A DNA stretch of 64,000 nucleotides from Anadara kagoshimensis. Its lineage: Eukaryota > Mollusca > Bivalvia > Arcoida > Arcidae. Made by a program: the position numbers and the translations under genes. A model generated the notes under the pieces. That model saw nothing but the letters and a program-made list of their open reading frames with translations, had not been told where the DNA came from and searched no databases. The DNA lies in the NCBI GenBank assembly GCA_021292105.1, contig CM037870.1:6745058-6809057 (forward strand), read 5' to 3'. Positions 10,950-22,740 of this stretch are shown here, piece by piece. The stretch's first letter is position 1. Each line of letters begins with the position of its first letter.

Positions 10950-11035
10950 ATGTTAATTGATTGATTAATGGGATTTAAGTCCCAGTCAAGAGTATTTCAC
11001 TTATATCAAGATGTCACCAGCTATATGTAAAAAGA
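10950..11035 (-). mobile_element. 3' fragment of SINE family A, reverse
   Basis: 'CCCAGTCAAGAGTATTTCAC' and 'TATCAAGATGTCACCAGCTAT' are the complement of the family A tail seen intact at 36165-36230. Confidence 0.7.
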
Positions 11036-11609
11036 CAGAAATGTTTACCTTTGCAGTTCACTCGTAGCATTGTGTTTATTGTGCCATGCTTACCATGAAA
11101 CAGGACATCAGTTTTAAGATCTCTTCTGAAGGACCTGTAATTTTCAATAACAAATGTGGAGTGCATGGATAAAGAACAGACAGCCTCTACTATTAAACAG
11201 TTTTTATTTTTATCATACACATGGTTAAGTATTTCTTATTTGGGGTTTATCTGGAAGAAACTTGAAATGGCATCCCATTTTAGTTATAATGTCAAATGTG
11301 TTATACAGTTGTGTTTTTATGTTCTTGGATTCTTGGATTATGTTACATTCATATAATGATATTGAATTTATTAAACTAGTTGAATATTTGCACAAATCAA
11401 GACTCCTTCCATAAAATTCTTTACATTCAATATAACAAGAAAAACATACGAAGATCCTCTATGTATATGCATATTGCTGCTTTATAATACAGTTCAGGCC
11501 CCAGTTCCACAATCATTCTTTAATCAAAAACAAAATTACCAGTCCTTTGTCAAATCAACATCCAAAATAGAAAGTCAAGAGTGTAAAAACTGGCTATTTA
11601 AGTTAAACA

Positions 11610-11745
11610 CGTGAATTTCCACAAGGGAAGTGAGACCAGGTGCTCCAGAAGAGTATGCACCCCCTGTTTAACTAGCTACACCTGTCACATGTGTAATCAA
11701 AATTGAGAATGAAAGGAACATGGAACTATAGGATGTCAAATATAT
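11610..11745 (-). mobile_element. SINE family C fragment, reverse
   Basis: 'TTTCCACAAGGGAAGTGAGACC', 'TTAACTAGCTACACC' and 'GGAACATGGAACTATAGGATG' are the reverse complement of the family C body at 8150-8280. Confidence 0.75.
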
Positions 11746-13657
11746 ACAGACTAATTTTGAATATAGAGACATCATACTTATCAACAATATTGTGATATAG
11801 TCGAGTTGACACTCCCATATACTCAATACTTGAACCTAGAAATGTTTTTTCCTATGAAGTTTTTTTGCTGTTTTGTATTCTATAGGGTCCCTAGAGTAAA
11901 ATTAGGTTAGTTGCCCTACAGGCAACATTGGGCAAATTGCATAATTTGCATATATCCAAGATGGCTGCCTGACGCCATATTGAAAATCTATCTTTCGTAA
12001 GAATTGTTCTACAATAGCTTGTAATATACCGTTTTGTATGTTTTCAGGGATGAGGAACTCATTTCCGTTGTTGTTTTTAACATTTGGAGCAATTTAAACG
12101 TATATATTAACAATTTTGACCAGACAAGGGTAGAAGTAACAGGTTTTTTATCATTAGATGTAACTCAGCATATCACACTCAATGCTGCGTAACTTAACCA
12201 TACATCTTGATATATTTTGATTTAAAGGACATAAATGAGGTTCCAACAATTCCTTTAATAAGAAATTAAAACATGATCTAAGTGATTTCGGCTTTACTAA
12301 ATCTAGCGTAAAGGCTAGTTCCAATTGCTAAGGTTTCTTTTAAAGCAAGTATCCAACGAAGAAGTTTTCAAAGCCACATTGTTGCTATCATAGTTAATCC
12401 AGTCACATATATATATATTAACACGAATGAAAACCAAACAATACTGGGACTTTTTATCAATCTAAATAATAAGTTTGGAAGCAGTGAATTGATTCGATTT
12501 TTACATAAACATTGATACATTACGTCAAATAATGAAGTATTTTGGTTTTGGTAATCTGCAGCAAAATCTATCACTGATAATGCGCAACCTTCCACAAATT
12601 GGTTGGCTGAAGTTGAACAGTAGAGCTCATCTTTTTGGTTTTATGATAACAAATGGCCGCTATAAGACACACGCTATAACTACAGACTTCCATGTTCATT
12701 CATGTGGTATAAGTGAAAAGGTAGTGCACAGTCTAGATTGGGCTTACTTTTGGTGTCTCAAGTTACTATTAAGCAACATCTAACAACTAGATCTGACAAT
12801 GCTGTTTCACTTTTAAATTATACTGGACCACAAAAATAAAACCCTGCAATGTCTACCATCAAAACTATTTGTATCATGATTAACACACCGAACACATACT
12901 TTTATTGGATGCTGGACATGCACAATGTGCTGGCAAACTTTCTCAGTGTCTGCTATAAATACATGCGTGTCCTGTCAAAGATCTTGCATGTCGACACCAT
13001 GGTAATTATTAGGGCGTTGTCTTGGGTAACCAGTTTGGAGAACAAACTGCAATCATATTTGAAAAATGAGCCTTTAAAGGCATGACTCTTTAGCCTGGTC
13101 CTTTTAGTGGGTAGATTGGTGCTTCTCTGATCGATTGGAATGAATATATTCTGAGAATGATACGGACCATAACTCAGTGAGTTCAATCCTCGGTGTTCCT
13201 TGAATATATATGACCAAAATGTATTGCTTATTCAAACTCCATCTAAATGAAAACAGGTGATAAGGCAATTGCTCGCAATATTGCTTCAAATGTGTCAATG
13301 TGGTGGATTCAGTTGCAATGTATGAGTAGATGGAATACAAGTACAATCCAGTCTATCTGATGGGTTTTTCAATGCCATCATTAGTTCTATAAAGGCAATA
13401 CGTTTCAAAGCGAAGCTGTCAAGATGCAAAAACAATGCCAGTTGTTAATCTTGGAAACATGTTTCTTTGGTTACCGTTGTTTGGACAACAAGGGCAGTTT
13501 AAGCTTAGCTTCTGCTTGTATTTGATATCAGTTTTGTTCCTTTTTGACAGTAGTTGAAATGATTTTCATTGGAAAAGAATGAAGTCAGCTATAGTCAATT
13601 CGTTTTTTGGGGATAGTTCACCCAAAACTCACAAACTATCACCATGATATAGTTTTT

Positions 13658-13846
13658 CTACCGCATCCCTTGATCATATGGCGATAACCCATCAGATTCC
13701 ATTGCATCAATCCAAAAAAGGTCATATTGGTACCCAGACACGTCAAAGAAAATCTTGTTTTTGTGACAAATACCACCCCATATCTTCCAAGGACCAGGAA
13801 AGAGGAAACAACACAGCAATATGTATACGATTGTGGATTTGGCCAT
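13658..13846 (-). pseudogene. Coding-like fragment with a signal-peptide-like start
   Basis: An ATG at 13846 opens a 62-residue frame. It begins 'MAKSTIVYILLCCFLFPGP', a plausible signal peptide, and continues 'DVSGYQYDLFWIDAMESDG'. A GTAGAA donor-like site lies at its end. It lies inside the 11.8-15.5 kb inverted-repeat element. I do not recognise a family. It may be a captured or decayed exon; nothing shows that it is expressed. Confidence 0.25.
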
Positions 13847-14040
13847 GATGAATCCGGCATAACTATGGTATCGTTTATGTCTCCCAGCTGCAAAAACAGG
13901 TCATGATAGCATTTGTGTGCTGATTGACGACACAGATGTTTTTGTTTTCCTAGTGTATTGGGTGTATAAGCATTAAAACAATGTGATGTACAGATGAAGT
14001 GATAGGATAAAAGTTTTGAACATCAATGCAACAAAACATG

Positions 14041-14443
14041 TCTTGAACTGCCAGGCATGCATGCTCTCAGTGTCATGGTCTTTGTTCGAGATGTCTTGAG
14101 TTGCCAGGCATGCATGCTCTCTGTGTCGTGGTCTTGGTTTGAGATGTCTTTAACTGCCAGGCATGCATTCTATCAGTGCCATGGTCTTGGTTCGAGATGT
14201 CTTGAACTGCCAGACAGGCATGCATTTTATGTGTCATGGTCTTGCTTTGAGATGTCTTGAACTGCCAGGCATGCATTTTATGTGTCATGGTCTTGCTTTG
14301 AGATGTCTTGAACTGCCAGGCATGCATTTTATGTCTCATGGTCTTGGTTCGAGATGTCTTGAACGACCAAGCGTGCATGCTCTTAGGGGCATGATCTTCG
14401 TTCGAGATATCTTGAGCTGACAGGCATGCATGTTCTTAGTGGT
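14041..14443. repeat. 53-bp tandem repeat, about 8 units
   Basis: Units of 51-55 bases of the form 'TCTTGAACTGCCAGGCATGC', then 'TCATGGTCTTGGTTCGAGATG'. Unit starts fall near 14041, 14094, 14147, 14200, 14255, 14306, 14357 and 14410. The overlapping open frames on both strands are products of the repeat. The array lies within the inverted-repeat element. Confidence 0.95.
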
Positions 14444-14499
14444 TGTGATACAGCATCCTAATTACAAACTCCTTTTCTCCCCATTTAGCTGATGTTCTG

Positions 14500-14700
14500 G
14501 TTAACAAAGACCACAAAATAACTTGGTGGGATCTGAACCATTCTTTTTTCTGTATGGCCATTCAGCAGGAAAGATTGTGACGTTTCCTCGGGCTCTTCAT
14601 AAAGAACATCAAAGCCTAATAGTTCTGATCTGTTTCAAACACCATTTACTGCTGTCTCACCTTTAGTTAATTTTGTGAAAGGGTACCGCGTTCAAGATGC
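14500..14700 (-). pseudogene. Coding-like remnant inside the inverted-repeat element
   Basis: One minus-strand frame reads 'GFDVLYEEPEETSQSF' then 'IPPSYFVVFVNQN' before a stop, with stops upstream as well. The composition looks like protein rather than random AT-rich DNA, but no family was recognised. It is called only as a possible decayed fragment, perhaps related to the 13.7-kb segment. Confidence 0.25.
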
Positions 14701-15884
14701 TCCTAAAGAGTATGAAAAGATAACAGGTTTTGGATTGAAATTCAAAGATCGATTCTCATTACATGTTATAGTGAAAGGATATCTGGTGCCACAAGAACTT
14801 TTTTGTCATGTTTTGTCAATGTAAGGCACAGAATCATAAGTGCAACACAAAAGGACATGCTTGCCTTAAAAACTAAATCCTGTACATATTTTTAACTGTT
14901 CTGGAGAAAGAGAGTGTTTAATTTTTTACACAAAAATGAGATTACCCATGGCTATTCTAGGGTGAATAGTTATTTGACACATATGGTCAGTCATTATAGA
15001 CATGATGATATTTAATGTAAAACTAATGCCAGAATTGAATTGCCCATGCCTAAATACCCCCACAAAGATACATTTGCATATTACAGTCTATTATAATTTT
15101 TTTTGTATAAAACCGATATTTTAAGATGACATCCGTCGGTCATCTTAGATTTATAGCTTATTGTGCAAGTTAAGTGTTACGTATGTAAAAAATAACACCA
15201 GAAATGGGTTCCTCATACCTAAAAACATCTTAAAAGATATATTACAAGCTATTGGAAAATATTTTATATCGCAGTATGTACTTCAATTTCAAGTTTGGCG
15301 GCCATTTTGGATTTATGTATATTGTACAAGTTACCCAAATTTGCCCGAAGGGCAACTAAGTTAGTTTTGTTCAAGGACCCATGAGGAAAACAAAAAAGCA
15401 AAAAAACTTCATAGGAATGAACATTTCTAGGTTCGTAAAATGCCTACTCGACTAATAACTTGCATAAATCTTTTTAGTGCCTTGATAAGCCTAGGCTTGC
15501 AATATTTTTCACTTAGATTTTCTTTAACTAAATCTGGTAAATTTGAAATATTTTTGTAAACTTTATATGCATCAGAAATACAAGGAGTGATTTTGAAGAT
15601 CACTTCAGGCTTATAAATATTTTTATTTGTTTTGTCAAAAATATTTATTCATAGTTTCAAAGAAGATTGTCAAAATTTGCTTAATTTTAGTAAAGGAAAA
15701 CCATAGTTAACAGATCTTGATTGTGAAACTGATGCTTGGTATCAGGGTATCTATTTTGTAACAAGGGAGTTAAATCTGTTTCTAATTGAATCAAATCAAA
15801 TAAATCATAAGCTAATTTAAAGATTTAATACACGTTCCTGAATAACTTGTAAAAATAAAACATAATTTGATATCTCAATGTGTG

Positions 15885-16345
15885 TCTCACTGCCTAGGTT
15901 CAATTCCCACTCGAGACATATCAGGCTGACCAATCAAATTTATTTATTTGTCCAGATTGGTTTCATTTAAGTACGCAAGGTTGTAATTTAGGTCCTTTTT
16001 TATCGTTAAGTGTTGATTTTGGTACAGTTTTTATACAAAAAGTAAGAATTTTTAGCCCCTTTACTTAAAAAAACCTGTCAAATCTAGAAAAATCTGTCTA
16101 TTTTGACCTTTTCATTTTATCTGTCTGTTTATCTGTTTTTATGGCACAAATCCGTCAAAAATGGATGAATCTGTTGAATTGACATATCCTTGCATGAGAA
16201 AGTTTCAATTTTCTAACCAAACGTCAAGGTTTTTCTCTGGGCATTCCAGTTTTCTCAATCATTCTTGAACTGACCATCTCGATATAAGTGCAAAAATCTT
16301 GATTGGGGCATGAAACACCATTCGAAATAAAAAATCATATACCGG
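15885..16345 (+). mobile_element. SINE family B fragments, interrupted
   Basis: 'CACTGCCTAGGTTCAATTCCC' with 'ACTCGAGACA' at 15889-15920 is the B-box part. The 3' half 'TCAAGGTTTTTCTCTGGGCA' to 'GATATAAGTGCAAAAATCTTG' follows at about 16224-16305, after unrelated sequence. Confidence 0.55.
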
Positions 16346-16689
16346 TATCAAATTTAAAAAAATTGATGTAAATATCAAAATTTGAGTTATTTATGATAAA
16401 ATTAGTATATCTTATCTATCTATGTGTAAACAATGTATCTTGAACGATAAATAAGTGTCTTAAGCATCTACATTAGTCCTAGAAGCTGATATGATAAGAT
16501 ATGGCTAGTAAACACCGATAAGTTTGTTTATCATGTATACAGTGTCTTAAAGCAAATATTTTTTATGAAATTGTTGATATAATAAATACAATATGTTGTA
16601 TGGAATAATACTTAATTTTATGGGTACTTAATTTTCAGTGACCTGGTACACCTTGACACACCCGAGTACAGGTGAAAATGATGATAGAA

Positions 16690-16921
16690 GGCTAAGTTAT
16701 ATATAGATGGATGAAGGAGGAGAGGTGTGTATTTTACCCCCATTAAGCTGCCAGGAGGGGTAACTGATACAGATCGTGCTTGACCCCAGGTAACCTTGAT
16801 AACAGGGGTTCATCTCAGGCCGGCCCTTGTATAGGTTCGATACATGTAACATCATGTTGCAGTGGATCACAGCTTAAGAGTCGTGGTTTTAAGTTTTGCG
16901 TTTTTACAGAAATTTGAGTGA
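16690..16921 (+). promoter_or_regulatory. Possible promoter and 5' UTR exon for the 17.5-kb coding exon
   Basis: 'TTATATATAG' at 16697-16706 is TATA-like. Downstream sequence is less AT-rich than its surroundings and ends at a consensus donor (GATAT|GTAAGT) at about 16922. A later acceptor (TTTTGTTAG) precedes the coding exon at 17542. Seen directly: the motifs. Inferred: that they form one transcript. Confidence 0.35.
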
Positions 16922-17541
16922 TATGTAAGTACATTTATAATTTATGTTAAAATTTAAGGAATAGATATGAAAATTAAATTAGGAAACTTTATCAGGCACA
17001 GTTGTAGGTCTTGTTTAGCTGTTGTTATTTTGTCTCATACTATACAGCATGAATTCCTGCATCAGAATTACTAAACATATGCTGCTATCCATAAATAACT
17101 ACCGGGGTATACACATTTTTATTTACTAAAGGTTTATATTATAATCACTGTGTTGAATTTCATCCATAAATTTAAAATATTTGAAGTTTTTGCTGGATTT
17201 GAAAGTGATTCCTTAATTATCTAAATATATGCAACAATGTTGTTTTTCTTGAAAATTTTGTGATTTTCGATCTGTAATGATATGACCTATTTTGAACATG
17301 GATGGCAGTGTACATAAGGATTATATTTATGAAATTTTAATGCATGTTACCATAACATGATAACTTAGTTTAAAAAGATAAGGGCATCATCACTGTCTTA
17401 TCAGAGAAATAGTGAAATTCATGAAAATAAACATTTTTTATAAATACAGAATTTGCAGTTCTGAGAAACTTGTGAATTTTTAAAAAAAATAATTTATTTC
17501 TATATTTTTATTTTGTTAGATGTTTGTCTAGAAATTTAAAA

Positions 17542-17779
17542 ATGGCGTCAGAATTCTGGGATGATACAGATGCCCAGAACTTAGAGAGCAAGGAACAGAT
17601 CGTTAAGGATAATGAAATCACTGATGCTGTTTGTAAAGTATTGGATGATTTGCTGCAAGTGAAAGATGATGACCAGGACGAGGAAGTTACAGGGCACCAT
17701 AATGATAATGGTCTCTGCATGGACGAGGAACTGAAAGGGAAATGGACAAGCTTAGATAATGGATTTAAAGTACCTGAAG
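17542..17779 (+). CDS. First coding exon of an unrecognised acidic protein
   Basis: The ATG at 17542 (context AAAAATGG) lies about 22 bases after an acceptor-like TTTGTTAG and opens 79 codons beginning 'MASEFWDDTDAQ', rich in Asp and Glu with helical Leu/Val spacing ('ITDAVCKVLDDLLQVKDDD'). The frame leaves in phase 1 at AAG|GTTTGT (17780), a weak donor. Beyond it the frame runs only into intron-like sequence. No domain was recognised. Phase 1 is also what the SET exon at 37213 accepts, so this could be a distant alternative first exon of that gene, or the start of another gene continuing beyond the window. No intervening exon was identified. Confidence 0.45.
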
Positions 17780-17921
17780 GTTTGTTACTTAAATATGTAT
17801 TTGATTTTGAATACATCAACTTTGTCTCTAGACAAGTTTAAAGACACTGCTTTAAGACACTGTATACATGTTAAAAGTGTGCAATTATAAATCACAGTGC
17901 CTCTCCCTTACTTACTGCCCA

Positions 17922-18300
17922 TTATGCCCTCTGGCGTGTGGGGCAGTAATAACGACTTTCCATTTTTCTGTCGTTTGCCAGTTTTTGCAGATTGTCCCAT
18001 GAATGGTGTGAATCATTCATTTCTGCTTCCACAGTGCGCCTCCATGTAATCTTTGGTCTTCCTCTACGTCTTTTACCCTCAGGTGTCCAGTGTAGGGCAG
18101 TTTTAGTGATATTGTGTGGTTCTTTTCTTAGGACATGTCCAATCCATCTCCCATCATCTTTTCTTGATTGTTGTAAACAGGTATTCTGACTGGCATCTTC
18201 TAAGAAGCTCATCATTTGAGATTTTATTTGGCCAAAAGATTTTTACGGTAGTATTTTTCTTAGACTTTTGTATGGAAAGTTGACAGTTTTTGTTGATGAC
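17922..18300 (-). mobile_element. LINE 3' fragment: end of a reverse-transcriptase ORF
   Basis: The minus-strand frame ends with 'RWIGHVLRKEPHNITKTALH', then 'WTPEGKRRRGRPKITWRR', then 'ANDRKMESRYYCPTRQRA' and a stop. This is the highly characteristic C-terminus of CR1/Jockey/RTE-type LINE ORF2 proteins. Upstream, in another frame, 'IFWPNKISNDELLRR' continues the same family, so there is at least one frameshift. It is a 5'-truncated dead copy, on the strand opposite to the neighbouring coding exon. Confidence 0.88.
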
Positions 18301-18334
18301 TCTCTGTCATGTGCCATAATTCTGTACCTCTCAC

Positions 18335-18500
18335 TGCCTAGGTTTTAGTCCTCCTAGTGTGAGAAAGGTTGTCAGTTTGCTTACCGAAGGTTGGCGGTTT
18401 TCCCTGGGCACTATTGTTTTCTCCACCAATCATGAACTGACTGCCTTGATATAACTGAAAGAATCTTGAGTGTCGCATGAAACTACATTACCAGTACTTC
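18335..18500 (+). mobile_element. SINE family B, 5'-truncated
   Basis: 'TCACTGCCTAGGTTTTAGTCC', 'GTGTGAGAAAGGTTGTCAG', 'TTTTCCCTGGGCA' and 'GATATAACTGAAAGAATCTTG' match the body of the 23165 copy. Confidence 0.7.
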
Positions 18501-18509
18501 GCAGCACTA

Positions 18510-19450
18510 ATTGCCTATAATGACTGCAGTCACATAGTTAAAACATATTTTGTCAATCTTCTATGAAGAGAGGAAGTTGCAATGAAGTTAGTAGTTTTCT
18601 AAGTCATTTCTGACAGCATTGAATTTTACTGAAGTTTCTAAATATACCACATATAACAGTTTTATAAATGTTGATGGCAAAACAGATTATTGCATGTACA
18701 TGTTTATCTTGAAAATCTTTAGGTATTATTTCCACTTAAGATTTAGGTACCAAGACATATTGTTATATATCTTGTAAATTGATTGAAGGTTATACAGTTC
18801 AAATTTTATCATAATGAGTTTCTTAGGAGTTGTCCCCTTTGCATTAAAAAATCTCCTACTTTGGGTGCATGGTCATTTACCTACTTTTTCATCTTTATAT
18901 TTTTGCTGTAGTTTTAAAAGAAAATATTGTACATGTAACATCAATGGAGATTTCAATTTTTGCATTTTGGAACAATATTTTGAATTTAAAAAACAATGTT
19001 AATATCACTCCATGGGACTCCAGGAAAAAAGTTGACCTTTTCTTTGGGGAATTTCTCCAATTTTTATACACATTGTGTGACAGGTGTATATTATGTTGTT
19101 GACAGATACTTGGGTTTATAATTGTTGCAGTTGTTGAACAAGAACTAGGACTGACATTGGTAAATTGATTTATGATTAAAATGTATTTTAATTGATACAA
19201 GACAGTGTGGCTATTTTCGAGCACTACTTTTGTAGTGTTGATGTCATCAGATTTGATTGTTACTAGTATGTAAATGAAAATCAGAACAGTTGCTCATTTG
19301 ATGTTAAACAACATTACAACCAACCAACTAATCAATCTTATATCAGTAACTCCATTCAGTACATACACATTTTTGTAGCTGGACTTATTTTCTTTTTGTT
19401 TTGTGTGTAAAACCAACTTCTTCAGATTATTATAGTTGACCTTAGTCAGA
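18510..19450. other. Non-coding, nothing recognised
   Basis: AT-rich. The open frames here (e.g. 18814-19002) start at ATG but show no homology, splice context or coding bias that I can recognise. Confidence 0.45.
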
Positions 19451-19451
19451 C

Positions 19452-19659
19452 CTACAGTACAGACCTGTTGAGAGCTTAACACTACACTAATCAATTAGCG
19501 CTGAATTAGCAGTTCTTCTCCATCCCTATTTAACAGCTTTTGACAGCTGACATCTATCTATCGACAGCTTTTCAACCACTAGCTATCCATATCTTGGCCA
19601 GTTGGTATCCCAACTTTTTGTAAGGTGAATGTTGAACTTTTGACAGGTATGTACTGTAG
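19452..19659. mobile_element. MITE family ACAGACCTGTTGA, copy 1
   Basis: Left 'CTACAGTACAGACCTGTTGA' is inverted at the right as 'TTGACAGGTATGTACTGTAG'. Further copies lie at 20068-20291 and 51084-51292. Confidence 0.82.
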
Positions 19660-20067
19660 TTTTGATCTTTTACCACAAAAACCACAGACAGTAAACACTT
19701 CTAAAGCCATAATTTGTATAAACCATAATCATTTATTTTTATGATCTTAGAACACCTCTTTTTCTAATTTCTTTTGAAATTCTGTATTGTAAAAAAATAT
19801 TTTTAGATCAAATTAAAATAAAAATGATATTAAAAACGATTTTTACAAAGTAGTTTTTATCAATTAATATGTTACGGGTAGGGACTTTGATGATAAGTAC
19901 CATAAATGTGAAATAAAAATCAGATCTTAAAAGGCCATGGACTATAATAAATTTAAAAGAAAAAAGTTTACAAGATAAAATTTATAGTGTGTAGTATATC
20001 AAATTTATGATGTGAAGAAAGTGTGAACAGGGTGTACTAAAGTGTCTACCATTAGTTGATTATGTAT

Positions 20068-20291
20068 ATACAGTACAGGCCTGTCGAAACTTTAACACCG
20101 AACTAACGAATAAGTGTCGAACCCGCAGCACATCTTGGTCACTTGTTAGCTATATCTTGAAAGCTGCTATTTATCTCTGCAGCATCTCGGTCACCAGCCT
20201 TTCATATCTCAGTCACACATGGCAGCCAGACTTCAAATCCTTTTTCATTAGCTCATTGTTAAACTTTCAACAGTTCTGTACCATATTGTAG
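20068..20291. mobile_element. MITE family ACAGACCTGTTGA, copy 2
   Basis: Left 'ACAGTACAGGCCTGTCGAAA' with 'CTTTAACACC', right 'GTTAAACTTTCAACAG' then 'TTCTGTACCATATTGTAG'. The same ends as copy 1, about 400 bases away. Confidence 0.78.
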
Positions 20292-20606
20292 ACCAATAGA
20301 AATCAAGATGACATTAAATAAGCAATAAAAGATTTGATTTATTGTTTACGGGATAAAATTCAAATAAATGTATGATACTTGGTGTCCACATTTAACAAAC
20401 AAATTTTGATTTATGGCGGCTTATTTAAGCCATTGTTCTGGAAATATTGACCTAGATAGGATTTCATATGTACTTTTTCACCCGATTAGGATAAATTTGA
20501 AATATTTAAACATTATTATTATTTCAGATAAACAGGAAGAAATACTGTTTTTTAAAGTAATTACATATAAATACAGTGGGCCCTGGTTACATAGAACATT
20601 TAAATA

Positions 20607-21335
20607 CATAGGCGTAGGAGCAGGGGGGGCCAGTGGGGGCCGGCCCCCCCCCCCCCCCCCCCCCCAATGTCAGAGAAGGGGGGGGCAGGCCCCGCAATAT
20701 ATTGTGTGAAATTTTGTATCATGCTAAAAAAATAGAAAAAAAAACCAAGAGCTTTTACAGGAAATGTCCATCTGGTGACTTATCAATTTCATCATTATAC
20801 TTGTAAAAGTCAAAATTTTCCGGGGTACCCCCATATCCAGTGGCGGATTCAGCCCCCCCCCCCCCCCCTTTGTCGCTAATAATACATATTGTTCAGCTCA
20901 GATTGCACCAGAATGCAGGATTTTGCCCCACTTTTTCAAAATTTTCCGGGGGAGCATGCCCCCGAACCCCCCTAGAAGGTTCGAGCCTTCGGCTTTCGCA
21001 TTATACGCCCCCTTTCTAAAATTCTAGATCATCTCCAATGAGAGAGATTGATTATGAAACTTGTGTCATACGGTTATTTTATATAATCTTGCCTTGATAT
21101 CACAGTATTTTAACCTATAAAAGCGATGCACAATACATTGGAAATGCGTCTAGATAGGACTTAGTTTTGAAAAATTTCCGGGGGAGGCCCCCCGACCCCC
21201 ACCTATGCGAGGGGTTTAGCACCCCTTCCATTCTCTCCCCGCCTCGTGCCATAGGCACGAGGTCGTGCCTGCGGCACGACATCGACATCGCTTTGGTTTG
21301 GCCCCCCCAATATTAAAAACCCTCCTACGCCTATG
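20607..21335. mobile_element. C-rich MITE with CATAGGCGTAGGAG ends
   Basis: The ends are CATAGGCGTAGGAG (20607-20620) and its exact complement (21322-21335). The 5-base sequence AAATA lies immediately outside both ends and may be the target-site duplication. The interior has long C runs (20643-20665, 20857-20868) and repeated 'TTTTCCGGGGGAG' blocks. The 98-codon frame at 20413-20709 runs through the poly-C and is not a gene. 'CCAGTGGCGGATTCAG' inside matches the ends of the 52.7-kb MITE. Confidence 0.82.
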
Positions 21336-21339
21336 AAAT

Positions 21340-22740
21340 ATGTATAACAAAATTATATTTATAACAAAATGATGCTTATAACAAAATTGTCTTTAAAACT
21401 AAATAGTGCTTATAACAAAATAACCAGCATTTTAGTTTGTTATGCATCATTCCAATTAAAAGTAATGATGTCTATGAACAGCTGCAAATGTTTTGGGGAT
21501 ACATTTGTTCCGGCTTAGGTGTGTTGTTGGTTATTTGACTACATGCATTACCAAGTGCAATTTTTTAAACTGCAAAATTACATGTTTTATTTTAGTGATT
21601 TTGTTTGTCTAAAATTGCTACCGAATAAAGGTATTTACCCAGGGGAAAAATGACTAAAACTTCTCAATTTGACCATGAAAATTCCCAATACAACAGTGAT
21701 ATACAAGCAAATAAAATCTAGTTGTCCTTACCCACAAAATGTTAGATATTGTCATAATATAACATCTTTGCAATGAGAATCATAACCTATTGCAAGCATT
21801 TCTGTATTTCAGAACTTCAAATTTTCCCAATTTAAAAGACAGAAGATAGTTTTTAAAAACTGTGGCAACATCACTGCATTTTACCTCTAAATATAAACAG
21901 ATTTATATTTGTATATGTATTATAAGACAAAGTTCAATCTATCCTTTTTCAGAATGAATCCATTTTCATAAACTTTCGTCTAGAACACCATAGCATCAAT
22001 ATTTTTTGCATTCATGCAATGTTAAATACATGTATGTCTCACTGAAGTTTCAGCAATGGAACCATTTGGCAAAATAAGGGGTCTATGGCCCCTTTTAGAA
22101 TAGACTCTGCAAGATCAATAGTTTTAAGACATAGCACAGATTAAGTTATAGCTTAGCTACATCTTTGATAATTAAATTTTGTCAGAATAACCCTTGATGA
22201 GAACAACCTTTATCATTCTGTATGTCAAATTTTAAATATTTCATTGCGATGTAAAGGAGTTTGCACTGACTATACGTAGGTACATATTTTTTGTTTAAGT
22301 TGCATATATTTTTTTTGTAACTTCATTACAATAATTCATGAATATTTTAATGTTAAAGGCCATTGAAATTGTAATAAAACAAAAACACTTGAGTTGTGAC
22401 AACCCGCCATATATCACACACATGGACTATTGCACATTTGTACATATTACTTATGATACTGTATGTGTGTTTTACGATGTACATACTCAGTATGCTGCAT
22501 GTCTAGATTACTGAGCTGATATCAGTTATTGATCCGAGATTGATAATTGTCAATATGAAAAAATGGATATTAACAAAAGGTAAAAGATATCCTTTGATGA
22601 TTTCTTCTTTATTATTTGATATCTATATATAATTTTTTCGTTTGTTGTTAAATTGATTTGTCAGTATGACTGTATAATATTGAGATTTGTGATGAATTAT
22701 AACCCTGACTGATCTGACTGATCGAGTGTTATATTTGATT
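21340..22740. other. Non-coding, nothing recognised
   Basis: AT-rich. 'ATAACAAAAT' recurs several times at 21347-21420, a short degenerate repeat. No gene seen. Confidence 0.5.

Larger units (their letters stand above)
11797..15456. mobile_element. 3.66-kb element with long (about 300-bp) imperfect terminal inverted repeats
   Basis: The left arm from 'TAGTCGAGT' (11798) through 'GAACCTAGAAATG', 'CCTATGAAGTTTTTTTGCT', 'TTAGTTGCCC', 'CCAAGATGGCTGCC' and 'AATAGCTTGTAATATA' to 'GATGAGGAACTCATTTC' (about 12065) is matched in inverse order by 15456 down to about 15190. The right arm carries a second tandem copy of its inner 150 bases (15000-15150). The interior has only broken coding-like segments and a 53-bp tandem array. 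No catalytic transposase motif was recognised and no clear target-site duplication was found, so the superfamily is open; it may be a defective DNA transposon or a foldback element. Confidence 0.75.

Noticed and set aside
14057..14420. Overlapping open frames on both strands with repeated Cys/Met/His-rich peptides
   Set aside because: They are products of the 53-bp tandem repeat, which is open in several frames by period and composition.
20413..20709. 98-codon plus-strand open frame
   Set aside because: It runs into a poly-C tract inside a MITE; the Pro-rich end is an artefact of the C run.
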